A program made the translations under genes and the position numbers. A stretch of 64,000 nt of DNA from Streptomyces sp. YIM 121038 (GTDB taxonomy: Bacteria > Actinomycetota > Actinomycetes > Streptomycetales > Streptomycetaceae), in assembly GCF_006088715.1 (NCBI RefSeq), contig NZ_CP030771.1, forward strand, positions 8,306,001-8,370,000, given 5' to 3'. This document shows, one piece after another, positions 15,474-24,221 of this stretch (position 1 is the first letter of the stretch; each line of letters starts with the position of its first letter). The notes beneath the pieces were generated by a model. It worked only from the letters and a program-made list of their open reading frames with translations, was not told where the DNA came from and did no database searches.

Positions 15474-18400
15474 ATGAGTGCCACCGTCCAGGAGCCGGGC
15501 CCCGAGGGCGGCACGCGCCCCGGCGGCTTCCGCGTCAGCGGCCTCAACCGCGTGCCCGAGGTGTTCGCGGCCTTCTTCGGCACCCTCGGCCTGTGCTGCG
15601 CGGTGCTCGCCGTGATCGCGCCGCTGCGGCGCCTGCTGCGGCCTGTGATCCGCTTCCTCGACCAGCTCACCGTGCCGGTCAGCCCGAACCTCGCCTACGC
15701 CGTCTTCCTCTTCCTGCTCGCCGCGGCCATCGCGGCCCGCAAGAAGGTCGCGTGGTGGCTCGTGGTGGTCTATCTGGGCCTCCTCGTCGCCTTCGACGTC
15801 CTCGGCTTCGCCCTCGGCTACTGGGGTGAGTCGCTGCCGTCCTTCGTCGTCTGCGGCGTGGCCCTCGTCGTGCTGATCCTGGCGCGCGCCGAGTTCTCCG
15901 CCGACTCGCGCCGGGGCGCCCTGTGGCGGGCCGTCGCCGTGCTCGCCGCCGGGCTCGGCCTCGCGGTGCTCGTCGGCTGGGGCCTCGTCGAGCTCTTCCC
16001 CGGCACGCTGCCGCGCGGCGAGCGGCTGCTGTGGGCGGCCAACCGCGTCTGCGGCGGCCTCCTCCAGGGCCACGACTACTTCGACGGCTCACCGCCGCGC
16101 CCGCTGTACTTCTTCCTCGGCCTCTTCGGCGCCCTCGCGCTGCTCAACGCCGCCGCGACCCTGTTCCGCTCCCAGCGCATGGAAGCCGCCCTGCACGGCG
16201 ACGAGGAGCCCCGCATCCGCGCCCTCCTCGGCGTCTACGGAGACCAGGACTCGCTCGGCTACTTCGCCACCCGGCGCGACAAGGCCGTCGTCTTCTCGCC
16301 CAGCGGCAAGGCCGCCGTGACCTACCGCGTCGAGGCGGGCGTCTGCCTGGCGAGCGGCGACCCCGTCGGCGACCGCGAGGCCTGGCCGCACGCCATCGGC
16401 GCCTGGCTCGACGTGGCCCGGCGGTACGCCTGGGCGCCCGCCGTGATGGGCGCCTCCGAGGACGGCGCGACGGCCTTCGCCCGCGCCGGGCTCGGCGCCC
16501 TCCAGCTCGGCGACGAGGCCATCCTGCACGTGGCGGACTTCGACCTGGACGGCCGCGACATGCGCGTCACGCGCCAGGCCGTGAACCGGGTCCGGCGCAC
16601 CGGAGCCACCGCCCGCGTCCGCCGCCACGCCACCCTCAGCGACGAGGAGATGGAGGCGATCATCGACAGGGCGGACGCCTGGCGGGACACCGAGACCGAG
16701 CGCGGCTTCTCCATGGCCCTCGACCGGCTCGGCGACCCCGAGGACGGCGACTGCCTGCTCGTCGAGGCCCTCGACCCCGACGGCAAGCTGCTCGCCCTGC
16801 TGTCCTTCGTGCCCTGGGGCAGGGACGGCATCTCGCTCGACGTGATGCGCCGCGACCGCAGCGCGCCCAACGGCGTCATGGAGTTCATGGTCGCCGAGCT
16901 GTGCGCCGTGGCGCCGAAGCTCGGCGTGCGGCGGATCTCGCTGAACTTCGCGGTGTTCCGCTCCGTCTTCGAGGAGGGCGCCCGCATCGGCGCGGGCCCC
17001 GTCCTGCGCCTGTGGCGCAAGCTGCTGCTGTTCTTCTCCAAGTGGTGGCAGCTGGAGGCCCTCTACCGCTCCAACGCCAAGTACCACCCCGAGTGGTACC
17101 CGCGCTTCCTCTGCTACGGCGACGCGGGCTCCCTCGCCCGCATCGGCCTGGCCTCCGGCATCGCCGAGGGCTTCGTCTCCGTGCCCTCGCTGCGCCAGCT
17201 GTGGGGCAAGGGCCACCGGACCCGGGGCGTCACCAAGCCCGCCACCACCGAGGGCCTGCCGTCCATCGCCGCACTCGGCCTCGGCGGCGGCGCCGACGCC
17301 GGGCTCGACCCCGTCGAGGCGCTGCCCGAGCAGATCCGCATCCGCCACCGGGCCCTGGAGCGGCTGCGCGCCGAAGGCGTCGACCCCTACCCGGTGGGCA
17401 TCCCGCCGCGCACCCACGAACTGGCCGCGGTCCGCCCGGACGCGGCGGGCGAAGAGGTCACCGTCGCGGGCCGCCTGATGCTGCTGCGCGACTTCGGCGG
17501 CGTCGTCTTCGCCGTGCTCCGCGACTGGTCGGGCGACCTCCAGCTCGCCCTCACCCGCGACCGCTCGGGCTCCGGCGTCCTGGACGCCTTCACGCGCCGC
17601 ACCGACATCGGCGACCACGTCACCGCCACCGGCGAGGTCGGCCACAGCGACCGGGGCGAGCTGACCGTCTTCGTCACCTCCTGGCAGCTCACCGGCAAGT
17701 GCCTGCGCCCGCTGCCCGACAAGCGCCGCGGCCTCGCCGACCCCGAGGCCAAGGTGCGCCGCCGCTATCTCGACCTGGTGGCGAGCCCCGCCGCCCGCGA
17801 CGTCGTCCGGGCCCGCTCCACCGCCGTCCAGGCGCTGCGCCAGGGCCTGCTCGACCGCGGCTACCTGGAGGTCGAGACGCCGATGCTCCAGCAGATCCAC
17901 GGCGGCGCCAACGCCCGGCCCTTCACCACCCACATCAACGCCTACGACCTCGACCTGTATCTGCGCATCGCCCCCGAGCTGTACCTCAAACGGCTGTGCG
18001 TGGGCGGCCTGGAGAAGGTCTTCGAGATGGGCCGCACCTTCCGCAACGAAGGCGTCTCGTACAAGCACAACCCCGAGTTCACGATGCTGGAGGCCTACCA
18101 GGCCTTCGCCGACTACGACGTGATGCTCGACCTCACCCGCGAGCTCATCCAGGGCGCCGCCACCGCCGCCTTCGGCACGCCCGTCGCCCGCAAGGACGGC
18201 CGGGAGTACGACATCTCCGGGCCCTGGCCCGTCAAGACCGTGTACGGCGCGCTGTCCGAGGCCCTCGGCGAGGAGATCGACGCCGACACGCCGCCGGAGC
18301 GCCTGCACCGCCTGTGCGACCGCGCCCACGTGCCGTACACCGCCGACGACGGGCGCGGCGACGTGGTCCTGGAGATGTACGAGCGGCTCGTCGAGGAGCG

Positions 18401-18764
18401 GACCGAGCTGCCCACCTTCTACAAGGACTTCCCGACCGAGGTCTCCCCGCTGACCCGCCAGCACCGCACGGACCCGCGCCTGGCCGAGCGCTGGGACCTC
18501 GTCGCCTTCGGCACCGAACTGGGCACCGCCTACTCGGAGTTGACCGACCCCGTCGAGCAGCGCCGCCGCCTCAGCGCGCAGTCGCTGCTCGCCGCCGGGG
18601 GAGACCCGGAGGCGATGGAGCTGGACGAGGACTTCCTCGACGCCCTGGAGTACGCGATGCCGCCCACCGGCGGTCTCGGCATCGGCGTCGACCGGCTCGT
18701 CATGTTCCTCACCGGCCTGACCATCCGCGAGACGCTCCCCTTCCCGCTGGTCCGCCGCCGGTGA
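15474..18764 (+). CDS. lysX: Bifunctional lysyl-tRNA synthetase / phosphatidylglycerol lysyltransferase LysX
   Basis: A 1096-aa fusion. The N terminus (about 1-250) has about seven membrane helices. A DUF2156/MprF-type GNAT-fold transferase domain follows (about 260-590; [46 protein letters not shown]). Next come an OB-fold anticodon-binding domain (about 650-740) and a class II LysRS core with motif 2 [24 protein letters not shown] and motif 3 [16 protein letters not shown]. In mycobacteria LysX makes lysyl-phosphatidylglycerol, which reduces killing by cationic antimicrobial peptides. Length and domain order match that family. It is divergent from the Usp gene. Confidence 0.95.
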   Translation: MSATVQEPGPEGGTRPGGFRVSGLNRVPEVFAAFFGTLGLCCAVLAVIAPLRRLLRPVIRFLDQLTVPVSPNLAYAVFLFLLAAAIAARKKVAWWLVVVYLGLLVAFDVLGFALGYWGESLPSFVVCGVALVVLILARAEFSADSRRGALWRAVAVLAAGLGLAVLVGWGLVELFPGTLPRGERLLWAANRVCGGLLQGHDYFDGSPPRPLYFFLGLFGALALLNAAATLFRSQRMEAALHGDEEPRIRALLGVYGDQDSLGYFATRRDKAVVFSPSGKAAVTYRVEAGVCLASGDPVGDREAWPHAIGAWLDVARRYAWAPAVMGASEDGATAFARAGLGALQLGDEAILHVADFDLDGRDMRVTRQAVNRVRRTGATARVRRHATLSDEEMEAIIDRADAWRDTETERGFSMALDRLGDPEDGDCLLVEALDPDGKLLALLSFVPWGRDGISLDVMRRDRSAPNGVMEFMVAELCAVAPKLGVRRISLNFAVFRSVFEEGARIGAGPVLRLWRKLLLFFSKWWQLEALYRSNAKYHPEWYPRFLCYGDAGSLARIGLASGIAEGFVSVPSLRQLWGKGHRTRGVTKPATTEGLPSIAALGLGGGADAGLDPVEALPEQIRIRHRALERLRAEGVDPYPVGIPPRTHELAAVRPDAAGEEVTVAGRLMLLRDFGGVVFAVLRDWSGDLQLALTRDRSGSGVLDAFTRRTDIGDHVTATGEVGHSDRGELTVFVTSWQLTGKCLRPLPDKRRGLADPEAKVRRRYLDLVASPAARDVVRARSTAVQALRQGLLDRGYLEVETPMLQQIHGGANARPFTTHINAYDLDLYLRIAPELYLKRLCVGGLEKVFEMGRTFRNEGVSYKHNPEFTMLEAYQAFADYDVMLDLTRELIQGAATAAFGTPVARKDGREYDISGPWPVKTVYGALSEALGEEIDADTPPERLHRLCDRAHVPYTADDGRGDVVLEMYERLVEERTELPTFYKDFPTEVSPLTRQHRTDPRLAERWDLVAFGTELGTAYSELTDPVEQRRRLSAQSLLAAGGDPEAMELDEDFLDALEYAMPPTGGLGIGVDRLVMFLTGLTIRETLPFPLVRRR

Positions 18765-18813
18765 TGCTGGCGCTGGCCTCGGCGTGTGGGTCGTCGTTCG
18801 TCTGGCGGTGCGT

Positions 18814-18855
18814 TGTGGCCGGTCGCGCAGTTCCCCGCGCCCCTTCGGGGCGCTG
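18814..18855. repeat. Dispersed Streptomyces intergenic repeat
   Basis: The core GGTCGCGCAGTTCCCCGCGC followed by CCCTTCGGGGCGC is a sequence I recognise as occurring very often between genes in Streptomyces chromosomes. It contains the hairpin at 18837-18853. Its origin and function are not established; it often lies downstream of genes, as here after lysX. Confidence 0.65.
18837..18853 (+). terminator. Hairpin downstream of lysX
   Basis: GCGCCCC (18837-18843), loop TTC, then GGGGCGC (18847-18853): a perfect 7-bp stem, 72 bp after the lysX stop. It lies inside the dispersed repeat and may act as a terminator without a U tract. Confidence 0.5.
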
Positions 18856-18975
18856 CCCCTGGTGCCCTTGCGTCGCTTGGAGCCCATGCTGCTCCGAGGG
18901 GCTGATCGGGTGCTTTCGGGCGCCGCGTCAGTGTTGCTGAGAGCCCGCGGCCTTCGGCCATGCGAGGCATTAGTC

Positions 18976-19821
18976 ATGAAAGACGATCAGCTGCCTCCGG
19001 GGCGCCGGGCGCTGCTGCGCGGCGCCGCCGTCCTCGGCCTCGCCGCCGCCACCGGCTGCTCCGCCGACGGGCGCGCACCCGCCCCGGGGCGGACCGCCGC
19101 CTCCGGCGCCCCCGCCGCGGGCCCGCAGGCCCCGCGCGCCCGCAAGCCCTCCGCGTACCGGCTGCGGCCCATGACCGGACACGGGCCGCAGCGCGCCGCG
19201 CCCGCCCGCCCCGCCGTGCGCCGCGCGCCCATCCTGCGCCTTCCGGGCCGTACCCGCGCCATGGCCCTGACCTTCGACGACGGACCCGACCCGCGCTACA
19301 CCCCGGCCATCCTGCGCACCCTGCGGCGGTACGGCGTCCGCGCGATGTTCTTCGTGTGCGGCGAGATGGCGGCGGACAACGGGGACCTGCTGCGGCAGAT
19401 GGCCGACGACGGGCACGTGATCGGCAACCACACCTGGAGCCACCCCCTGCTTCCGGCCCTCGCGCGGTCCGCGATCCACGAGCAGATGGAGCGCACCTGC
19501 GAGGTGGTGGAGCGCACCGTGGGCACGCCGCCCCTGTGGTTCCGCGCCCCCTACGGCGCCTGGAACCGCGCGGCCTTCGAGCTCGGCGCCGAACTCGGCA
19601 TGGAGCCCCTCGCCTGGACCGTCGACACCCTCGACTGGCGCACCCCCGGCACCGGCACCATCGTCCAGCGCGTCCTGAGCGGCGCGGGCCCCGGTGTCGT
19701 CGTCCTGTCGCACGACGCCGGCGGCGACCGCACCCAGAGCGTGCACGCCCTGGACGCCTATCTGCCCGAGCTCCTGGACGCCGGATTCCACCTCACGGTG
19801 CCGAGCCGCTACCGCGTGTGA
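18976..19821 (+). CDS. Polysaccharide deacetylase (NodB/CE4) lipoprotein with Tat-like signal
   Basis: A 281-aa predicted secreted enzyme. The signal peptide has a twin-arginine motif (GRRALLRG) and ends in the lipobox AAATGC. The CE4 domain (about 95-275) has motif 1 TFDDGPD, motif 2 IGNHTWSHP (the two His bind metal), motif 3 RAPYGAWN, motif 4 WTVDTLDW and motif 5 VVVLSHDAGG, all catalytic residues present. Relatives deacetylate peptidoglycan GlcNAc/MurNAc or chitin-like polymers. The 211 bp between it and lysX contain the dispersed repeat, so it is probably its own transcription unit. Confidence 0.93.
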   Translation: MKDDQLPPGRRALLRGAAVLGLAAATGCSADGRAPAPGRTAASGAPAAGPQAPRARKPSAYRLRPMTGHGPQRAAPARPAVRRAPILRLPGRTRAMALTFDDGPDPRYTPAILRTLRRYGVRAMFFVCGEMAADNGDLLRQMADDGHVIGNHTWSHPLLPALARSAIHEQMERTCEVVERTVGTPPLWFRAPYGAWNRAAFELGAELGMEPLAWTVDTLDWRTPGTGTIVQRVLSGAGPGVVVLSHDAGGDRTQSVHALDAYLPELLDAGFHLTVPSRYRV

Positions 19822-19894
19822 GCCCCGCGCCCCCGCCCGCCGCGGGGGCGCGGACACGACGGGCCACGCGGGGCGCGCACGCCCTGGCCGCGCG

Positions 19895-20590
19895 TCAGCG
19901 CACGCCGACCAGGCGGGCGAAGACCACCACGTTCCCGTCGTAGCCGCTCTGCTTCGAGAAGCCGCCGCCGCAGGTGATGACCCGCAGCTCGGGCGTGCCC
20001 GTGTCGCCGTACACGCGCCGGCCGGGGAAGTCGCTCTTGGCGAACACCTCGATGCCGTAGATCTCGAAGACGGCCGTGCGCCGGTCCTGGCGCAGGACCT
20101 CGACGCGGTTGCCCTTCTTGAGCGAGCCGAGGCCGTAGAAGACCGCGGGCCCCTGCTGGTTGTCCACGTGCCCGACCAGGACGGACGTGCCCTTCTCGCC
20201 CGGCGACACCGCGCCCGTGAACCAGCCCGCGAGATTCGGGTCGTCCGGCGGCGGCGCGTCCACCCAGCCCTCCGCGTCCAGGCCCACCGCCATCACGGGA
20301 GCGTCCACGCGGATCGCCTCGATGCGCACGCGGTCGGCGGCCGAGAACGTCAGGGGCGCGGGGGCGCCGGGCTTGGCGGGCGCGCGGTCCGCCGCCGCGG
20401 CCGACGCGGGCTGCGGCGGACCCACGTCGAACTCGCCGGAGCCGTTGCGGATCAGCGCGAGCCCGGTGAGCAGCACCAGCGCCATCGCGCCCCACGGCGC
20501 GCGCTTGCGCGGCCGCTCCTCCTCGCACTCCTCGAACGCGGCGGCGTCGGAAGGCTGCTTCGCGGGCTCGAACGGCTGGGACGAAGACAT
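19895..20590 (-). CDS. Class F sortase
   Basis: A 231-aa transpeptidase-like protein. The N terminus is cytoplasmic (about 1-35), followed by one signal-anchor helix (PWGAMALVLLTGLALI) and a sortase beta-barrel (about 90-231). The catalytic His is in TSVLVGHVDN, the Cys in LRVITCGGGF, and an Arg candidate occurs near the C terminus (VFARLVGVR, or the Arg of the RRVYGD loop). Class F (Streptomyces-type) sortases usually lie alone, away from classical LPXTG substrates, and their biological substrates are unclear. It is divergent from a small surface protein gene at 20926. Confidence 0.9.
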   Translation of the reverse strand: MSSSQPFEPAKQPSDAAAFEECEEERPRKRAPWGAMALVLLTGLALIRNGSGEFDVGPPQPASAAAADRAPAKPGAPAPLTFSAADRVRIEAIRVDAPVMAVGLDAEGWVDAPPPDDPNLAGWFTGAVSPGEKGTSVLVGHVDNQQGPAVFYGLGSLKKGNRVEVLRQDRRTAVFEIYGIEVFAKSDFPGRRVYGDTGTPELRVITCGGGFSKQSGYDGNVVVFARLVGVR

Positions 20591-20925
20591 TCCCTATCCC
20601 CTCTCGACACGGTGTTTCCCGCCGTGTCCGTGGCGCGTACGAAAACGCTAAGTGCAGCGCGCGCGGCGTGCGAAAGGGTGGGCGCGAACGGGTGGCGGGA
20701 GAGCGCGGCCTGCGCCATCCGAGTCGCCGCCCGCAGGTTTTTTCTGACGGTCCGTGACCTGCGGTGATGACCGCGCCCGCGGACGCCTCCCGGCGTGTCC
20801 CCTCACCAGGACGGGCGATCCCCGAAATGCGGCTGTACGCACGCCGTCTGAGGGTCTGTCTGAGGGCGCTCTCGCCGAACGACCGGGGAATGGTTTCCCC
20901 GGGGTGCCTCTCGCGGAGGAATTCC
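20591..20925. other. Divergent region between sortase and surface-protein gene (335 bp)
   Basis: No gene is supported here. The region contains a T-run (GGTTTTTTCTGACGG near 20737). Near the right end is a perfect 8-bp hairpin, CCGGGGAA-TGGT-TTCCCCGG at 20883-20902, which falls in the leader of the gene at 20926, just upstream of its GGAGGA ribosome-binding site. The hairpin could influence translation or mRNA stability. Confidence 0.5.
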
Positions 20926-21414
20926 ATGCGTAACTCTCGAGCACTGGCGGCCGTCGTCGCCGCAGGTGCCGTCGTCGGCCTCGCCGCGCCGACGGCGGCC
21001 GCCTGGGCGGGCCCCAGCAACATCGTCGCCATGCCCAGCGTGATCGCGCGGGGCGGTCAGCTCACGGTCACCGTCGACGGCTGCGACCACCCCGGCAGCG
21101 TCGAGTCGCCCGCCTTCCCGAAGACGGACCTCAAGCAGATCCCGGGCGGCACCACCTCCAGTGCGACCGTCACCGTGCACCACCACGCCGAGCCCGGCGC
21201 CTACGACATCACCGCGCTCTGCCACGGCAAGCAGCCGCTCACCCGCCCGCACGCCTTCACCGTCATCCACGGCGCCGCCCGCGGCGGCCTCGGCGGCAGC
21301 TCGACGTCCGGGGCGACCAGCACCGACATCGCGATCGGCGGGGCCCTGGTGGCCGCCGCGGTGGTCGGCGGCGGCGTGTTCTGGATGCGGCGCCGGGCCG
21401 AGAACAGGGCGTGA
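20926..21414 (+). CDS. Secreted, C-terminally membrane-anchored surface protein (VDGCD family, paralogue A)
   Basis: A 162-aa protein with a cleavable Sec signal (about 1-28, ending in AAAWA). One Ig-like/beta domain starts MPSVIARGGQLTVTVDGCDHPG and has a second Cys in ITALCHGKQP, giving a likely disulfide. A Gly/Ser-rich linker leads to a C-terminal helix IGGALVAAAVVGGGVFWM followed by RRR. There is no LPXTG or similar sortase signal. It is clearly paralogous to the convergent gene 21516-22037. The start has GGAGGA upstream. It sits next to a class F sortase; a functional link is inference. Confidence 0.82.
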   Translation: MRNSRALAAVVAAGAVVGLAAPTAAAWAGPSNIVAMPSVIARGGQLTVTVDGCDHPGSVESPAFPKTDLKQIPGGTTSSATVTVHHHAEPGAYDITALCHGKQPLTRPHAFTVIHGAARGGLGGSSTSGATSTDIAIGGALVAAAVVGGGVFWMRRRAENRA

Positions 21415-21421
21415 CCAGACA

Positions 21422-21461
21422 CGACCGGCCCGGCGCGTCCCCTTCCGCGCCGGGCCGGTCG
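21422..21461. terminator. Very strong hairpin between convergent paralogues
   Basis: 21422-21437 and 21446-21461 form a perfect 16-bp GC-rich stem around an 8-nt loop (TCCCCTTC). It starts 8 bp after the stop of the forward gene and also serves the reverse gene ending at 21516. A second perfect palindrome, GCCCCGGAGCTCCGGGGC, follows at 21481-21498. Confidence 0.85.
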
Positions 21462-21515
21462 GCCGTGTGTGCCCGTCCGTGCCCCGGAGCTCCGGGGCCG
21501 GTGTGACCCGAGGGG

Positions 21516-22037
21516 TCAGGAGTGATCGGCGTCCGTACGGCGGCGCGTCCAGTAGTACGCCGTGCCGAGCACGCCCGCGATCAGCGCGCCGCCCAGGGCC
21601 AGCTGGCCCCCGTCGAACCCGCCGACGCTCCCGCCGACGCCCGCGCGGACGCCCCTGCTGTGGTGCGTGCCGGGGCTGGAGTGGCCGCCGCCGGTGGCGA
21701 TGGTGAGGTCGGTCCTGCCCGACTCCTGGCCGCAGGTGAACGTCACCTCGTACAGGGCGCCGGGCTTGGCGTCCCAGAAGACGTGCGCGGTGGCCGACGA
21801 CTGGCCCTTGGGGATGGTGACGTCGTCGAACACGCCGGAGGTCACCTTGGTGGTGTTGTCGCAGCCGTCGACGGTCAGCGTGACCTGCCCGCCCGCGGCG
21901 ATCGTGGAGGGCGTGACGCGGAAGCCGAACGAGGTGACGTTCTCGTCGCCCGCCACGGCCGCGCCCGCCGCGGGGGCGGTGAGGGCCAGGGCGGCGGTGG
22001 TGAACAGGGCGGCCGAGGCGACGCGTATGGCGCGCAT
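21516..22037 (-). CDS. Secreted, C-terminally membrane-anchored surface protein (VDGCD family, paralogue B)
   Basis: A 173-aa protein with a Sec signal peptide (MRAIRVASAALFTTAALALT, cleaved after an Ala-rich site near 27). It has the same beta domain as its convergent neighbour: VTPSTIAAGGQVTLTVDGCD and a second Cys in EVTFTCGQE. A Gly/His/Ser-rich linker leads to a C-terminal helix ALGGALIAGVLGTAYYW and then RRR. The ribosome-binding site GGAGG lies 7 nt before ATG 22037. No sortase motif is present. It may be exported and held in the membrane by its C-terminal helix. Confidence 0.82.
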   Translation of the reverse strand: MRAIRVASAALFTTAALALTAPAAGAAVAGDENVTSFGFRVTPSTIAAGGQVTLTVDGCDNTTKVTSGVFDDVTIPKGQSSATAHVFWDAKPGALYEVTFTCGQESGRTDLTIATGGGHSSPGTHHSRGVRAGVGGSVGGFDGGQLALGGALIAGVLGTAYYWTRRRTDADHS

Positions 22038-22326
22038 GGCGAATCCTCCGGGTCCCCGAGGAGCGGCCGCGGACCTTCTTCCGCCGGCGCCTGATGCGCA
22101 CCTCGATGCGTCGAACGCTAGGGAGGACGGGGGTGCGCCGCGATCGCTGTCGTGCGAACGGGGCATTCCTGTGGGCCGTACAGGGGAACGGGCGCGTGTC
22201 GCGCTGTGCCCGGACAGCGGAAACCGCCCGGCGCCGGGCCCCCGTGGGAGAGCCGCGGCCGCCGGGCGGCACGTCGTTCAGCGGATCGGAATCAGCGGAA
22301 CAGGAGCATCAGCGGGGCGGTGCGCC

Positions 22327-22641
22327 CTACTGGGTGACGACCTGGCCCTCCGGGCTCAGCGCGTCGAAGGTGACCGGGAGCGCGGCCGCGGCCTTCTGGG
22401 CGACCTCGTCCGTGCTGAGGCCCTGGATGGCGGCTATGCGGGCGATGCTGTCGCCGAGGGCCTTGGACAGCTCGTCGGCGGTGAGGGGCTGGTTCTCACC
22501 CGTGCTGATCCACGAGTCGACCTTGTCGCCGAGGCCGGCCGCGCGCAGCTCCTCCACCGCCGGGGCGATGTGGCCGCCGTCGAAGAGGGTGGTGATGAGG
22601 AACAGCTCCAGGGGGGTGGCGGGGGCGTCGATGGCAGCCAT
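22327..22641 (-). CDS. YidB/DUF937-like small protein
   Basis: A 104-aa soluble protein. The sequence ELRAAGLGDKVDSWISTGEN, followed by PLTADELSKALGD and IARIAAIQGLSTDEVAQKAAAALP, is the usual pattern of the YidB (DUF937) family: a helical protein with the G-L-G-D-x-V-x-S-W-x-x-x-G-x-N signature. Its function is unknown. ATG 22641 is preferred over longer in-frame starts because AAGGAGATA lies 6 nt upstream. The esterase gene upstream on the same strand is 272 bp away. Confidence 0.88.
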   Translation of the reverse strand: MAAIDAPATPLELFLITTLFDGGHIAPAVEELRAAGLGDKVDSWISTGENQPLTADELSKALGDSIARIAAIQGLSTDEVAQKAAAALPVTFDALSPEGQVVTQ

Positions 22642-22913
22642 GTCTATCTCCTTGCAAGAAGCGATAACCGAATCGGTGGTGCTGAGGCGCGGCGGCGGAT
22701 TCACCGCCTCCGCGTTGCCCTCGTGGGACCAGACGTGGCGTGGGTGTTCGAGGGTTGCCCGCTGAAGTGAAGGCATGCTGAACGCGCCACGGACCAGGGC
22801 GATTTGACCCACCGGGCACCGCTTTTCCAGCCCCTTTTCCGTCAGGCGGGAAACCGGGCGGGACCCGGGCGCGTGCGCGGACGGGGCGCAGGCGGGAGCG
22901 CGGCCGCGCACGG

Positions 22914-24221
22914 TCACGGCGTCAGGCCCGTCCGGGAGGCGAGCCAGCCCAGGTGCTCGCGGAGCCCCGGGCGCCACACCTGCCAGCTGTGGCCGCCGGG
23001 CAGCTCGACCAGCTCGGCCTTCATGCCCGCCTTCTTCGCGGCCGCGTACGCCTTGAGCGCCTGCGGCCGGTACGTGGAGTCGTCCTTCCCGGCGACGAAC
23101 ACGGCCGAGGTGTCCGGGAAGCGCTCGCGCGCGAGCACGTCCAGCGGGTTGACCTTCTCGAACGCCGCCTCGTCACCGCCGAAGGCCGCGTCGACGGTCT
23201 TCTTGCGGCTGCCGAGCGTCGGCTCGTCCTGCCCGGAGATGTCGACGAAGGAGCCGAAGCGGCCGGGCGCGTTCACCGCCAGCTGGAGCGAGCAGGTCCC
23301 GCCGTTGGACAGCCCGGACACCGCCCAGTGCGCGCGTCCGGAGGCGACCTGGAGGTGCTCGGCCGCCCAGCGCGGCACGTCCTCGACGAGATACGTCTGG
23401 ACGTCGCCGAGCCGGGAGTTCATGCACAGCGGGTTGTCGAACGAGCCGCCGAGGGGGTCCACGACGAGCACGACGGGCGCGAGGCCCGCGTGAGCGGCGG
23501 CGAACTCGTCCATCATGTCCGGCAGTTGGCCCGAGGTGATCCAGTCCTCCGGCGCGCCGGGCTGCCCCGCCATCAGGACGAGCACGGGCAGCGGCGGCCG
23601 CGGGGACGCCTGGTAGGCGGGCGGCAGATAGACGTACGCGTCCCGGGCGGCGAAGTGCGACCGCTTCCCCGGCACCGGGGTCTTCGACACCGTGCCCTTG
23701 GCGGGCAGCCCGGCGGGGGCCCGCCAGACCTCGGACACCGCCCTGCCCGGCTCCACCTCGACGAGCGGCTCCTCGCCGCCCGCGGCCTCCCGGAGGCCGA
23801 CGGTGTCCTGCGGGCCGAGCATGGTGCGCGGGGTCGGGTAGTTGTCGTAGTGGATGTTGACCTCGCAGAGGCCGAACAGCACCACGAACACCCCGGCGAC
23901 CACCGCCCCGGCCCGGCCGCGCGGGCGCAGCGTCGGCATCCGGAAGAGGGCGAGGCACACGCCGAGGAGCGCCACGCCGATCCACACCACCACGTCGGTC
24001 GGCAGCGTGTCGGGGAACGGCTGCCACCAGTCGTCCACCACCACCGGCACCAGGAACGCGAGCAGCGCGGCGAGGACGAGCGCGGCGGGCAGCAGCCGCG
24101 TCCACCATCGGCGCTGCCGCGACCACAGCAGCACCGCAAGCCCCAGCGCGCCGAGCACCCGCAGCAGGACCGGCACGGTTCCGGCCACCAGCGACCAGTC
24201 CAGCGGCCCCGCGGCCGTCAC
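22914..24221 (-). CDS. Membrane-anchored esterase / alpha-beta hydrolase (mycolyltransferase-like fold)
   Basis: About 435 aa. Four membrane helices occupy about 1-145 (VPVLLRVLGALGLAVLLW, LVLAALLAFLVPVVV, VWIGVALLGVCLALF, VVAGVFVVLFGLCEV). The rest is an extracytoplasmic esterase-D/antigen-85-like domain with the nucleophile in VSGLSNGGTC, an acid candidate in VFVAGKDDSTYRP and the His in LPGGHSWQVW. Streptomyces lacks mycolic acids, so a carboxyl-esterase role is more likely than mycolyl transfer. Start GTG 24221 is preferred because GGAG lies 6 nt upstream; GTG 24233 is possible. Confidence 0.85.
   Translation of the reverse strand: MTAAGPLDWSLVAGTVPVLLRVLGALGLAVLLWSRQRRWWTRLLPAALVLAALLAFLVPVVVDDWWQPFPDTLPTDVVVWIGVALLGVCLALFRMPTLRPRGRAGAVVAGVFVVLFGLCEVNIHYDNYPTPRTMLGPQDTVGLREAAGGEEPLVEVEPGRAVSEVWRAPAGLPAKGTVSKTPVPGKRSHFAARDAYVYLPPAYQASPRPPLPVLVLMAGQPGAPEDWITSGQLPDMMDEFAAAHAGLAPVVLVVDPLGGSFDNPLCMNSRLGDVQTYLVEDVPRWAAEHLQVASGRAHWAVSGLSNGGTCSLQLAVNAPGRFGSFVDISGQDEPTLGSRKKTVDAAFGGDEAAFEKVNPLDVLARERFPDTSAVFVAGKDDSTYRPQALKAYAAAKKAGMKAELVELPGGHSWQVWRPGLREHLGWLASRTGLTP

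Noticed and set aside
16089..18977. 962-codon reverse-strand open frame opposite lysX
   Set aside because: Shadow of the lysX codon bias. It lacks domains and overlaps a complete, well-recognised enzyme.
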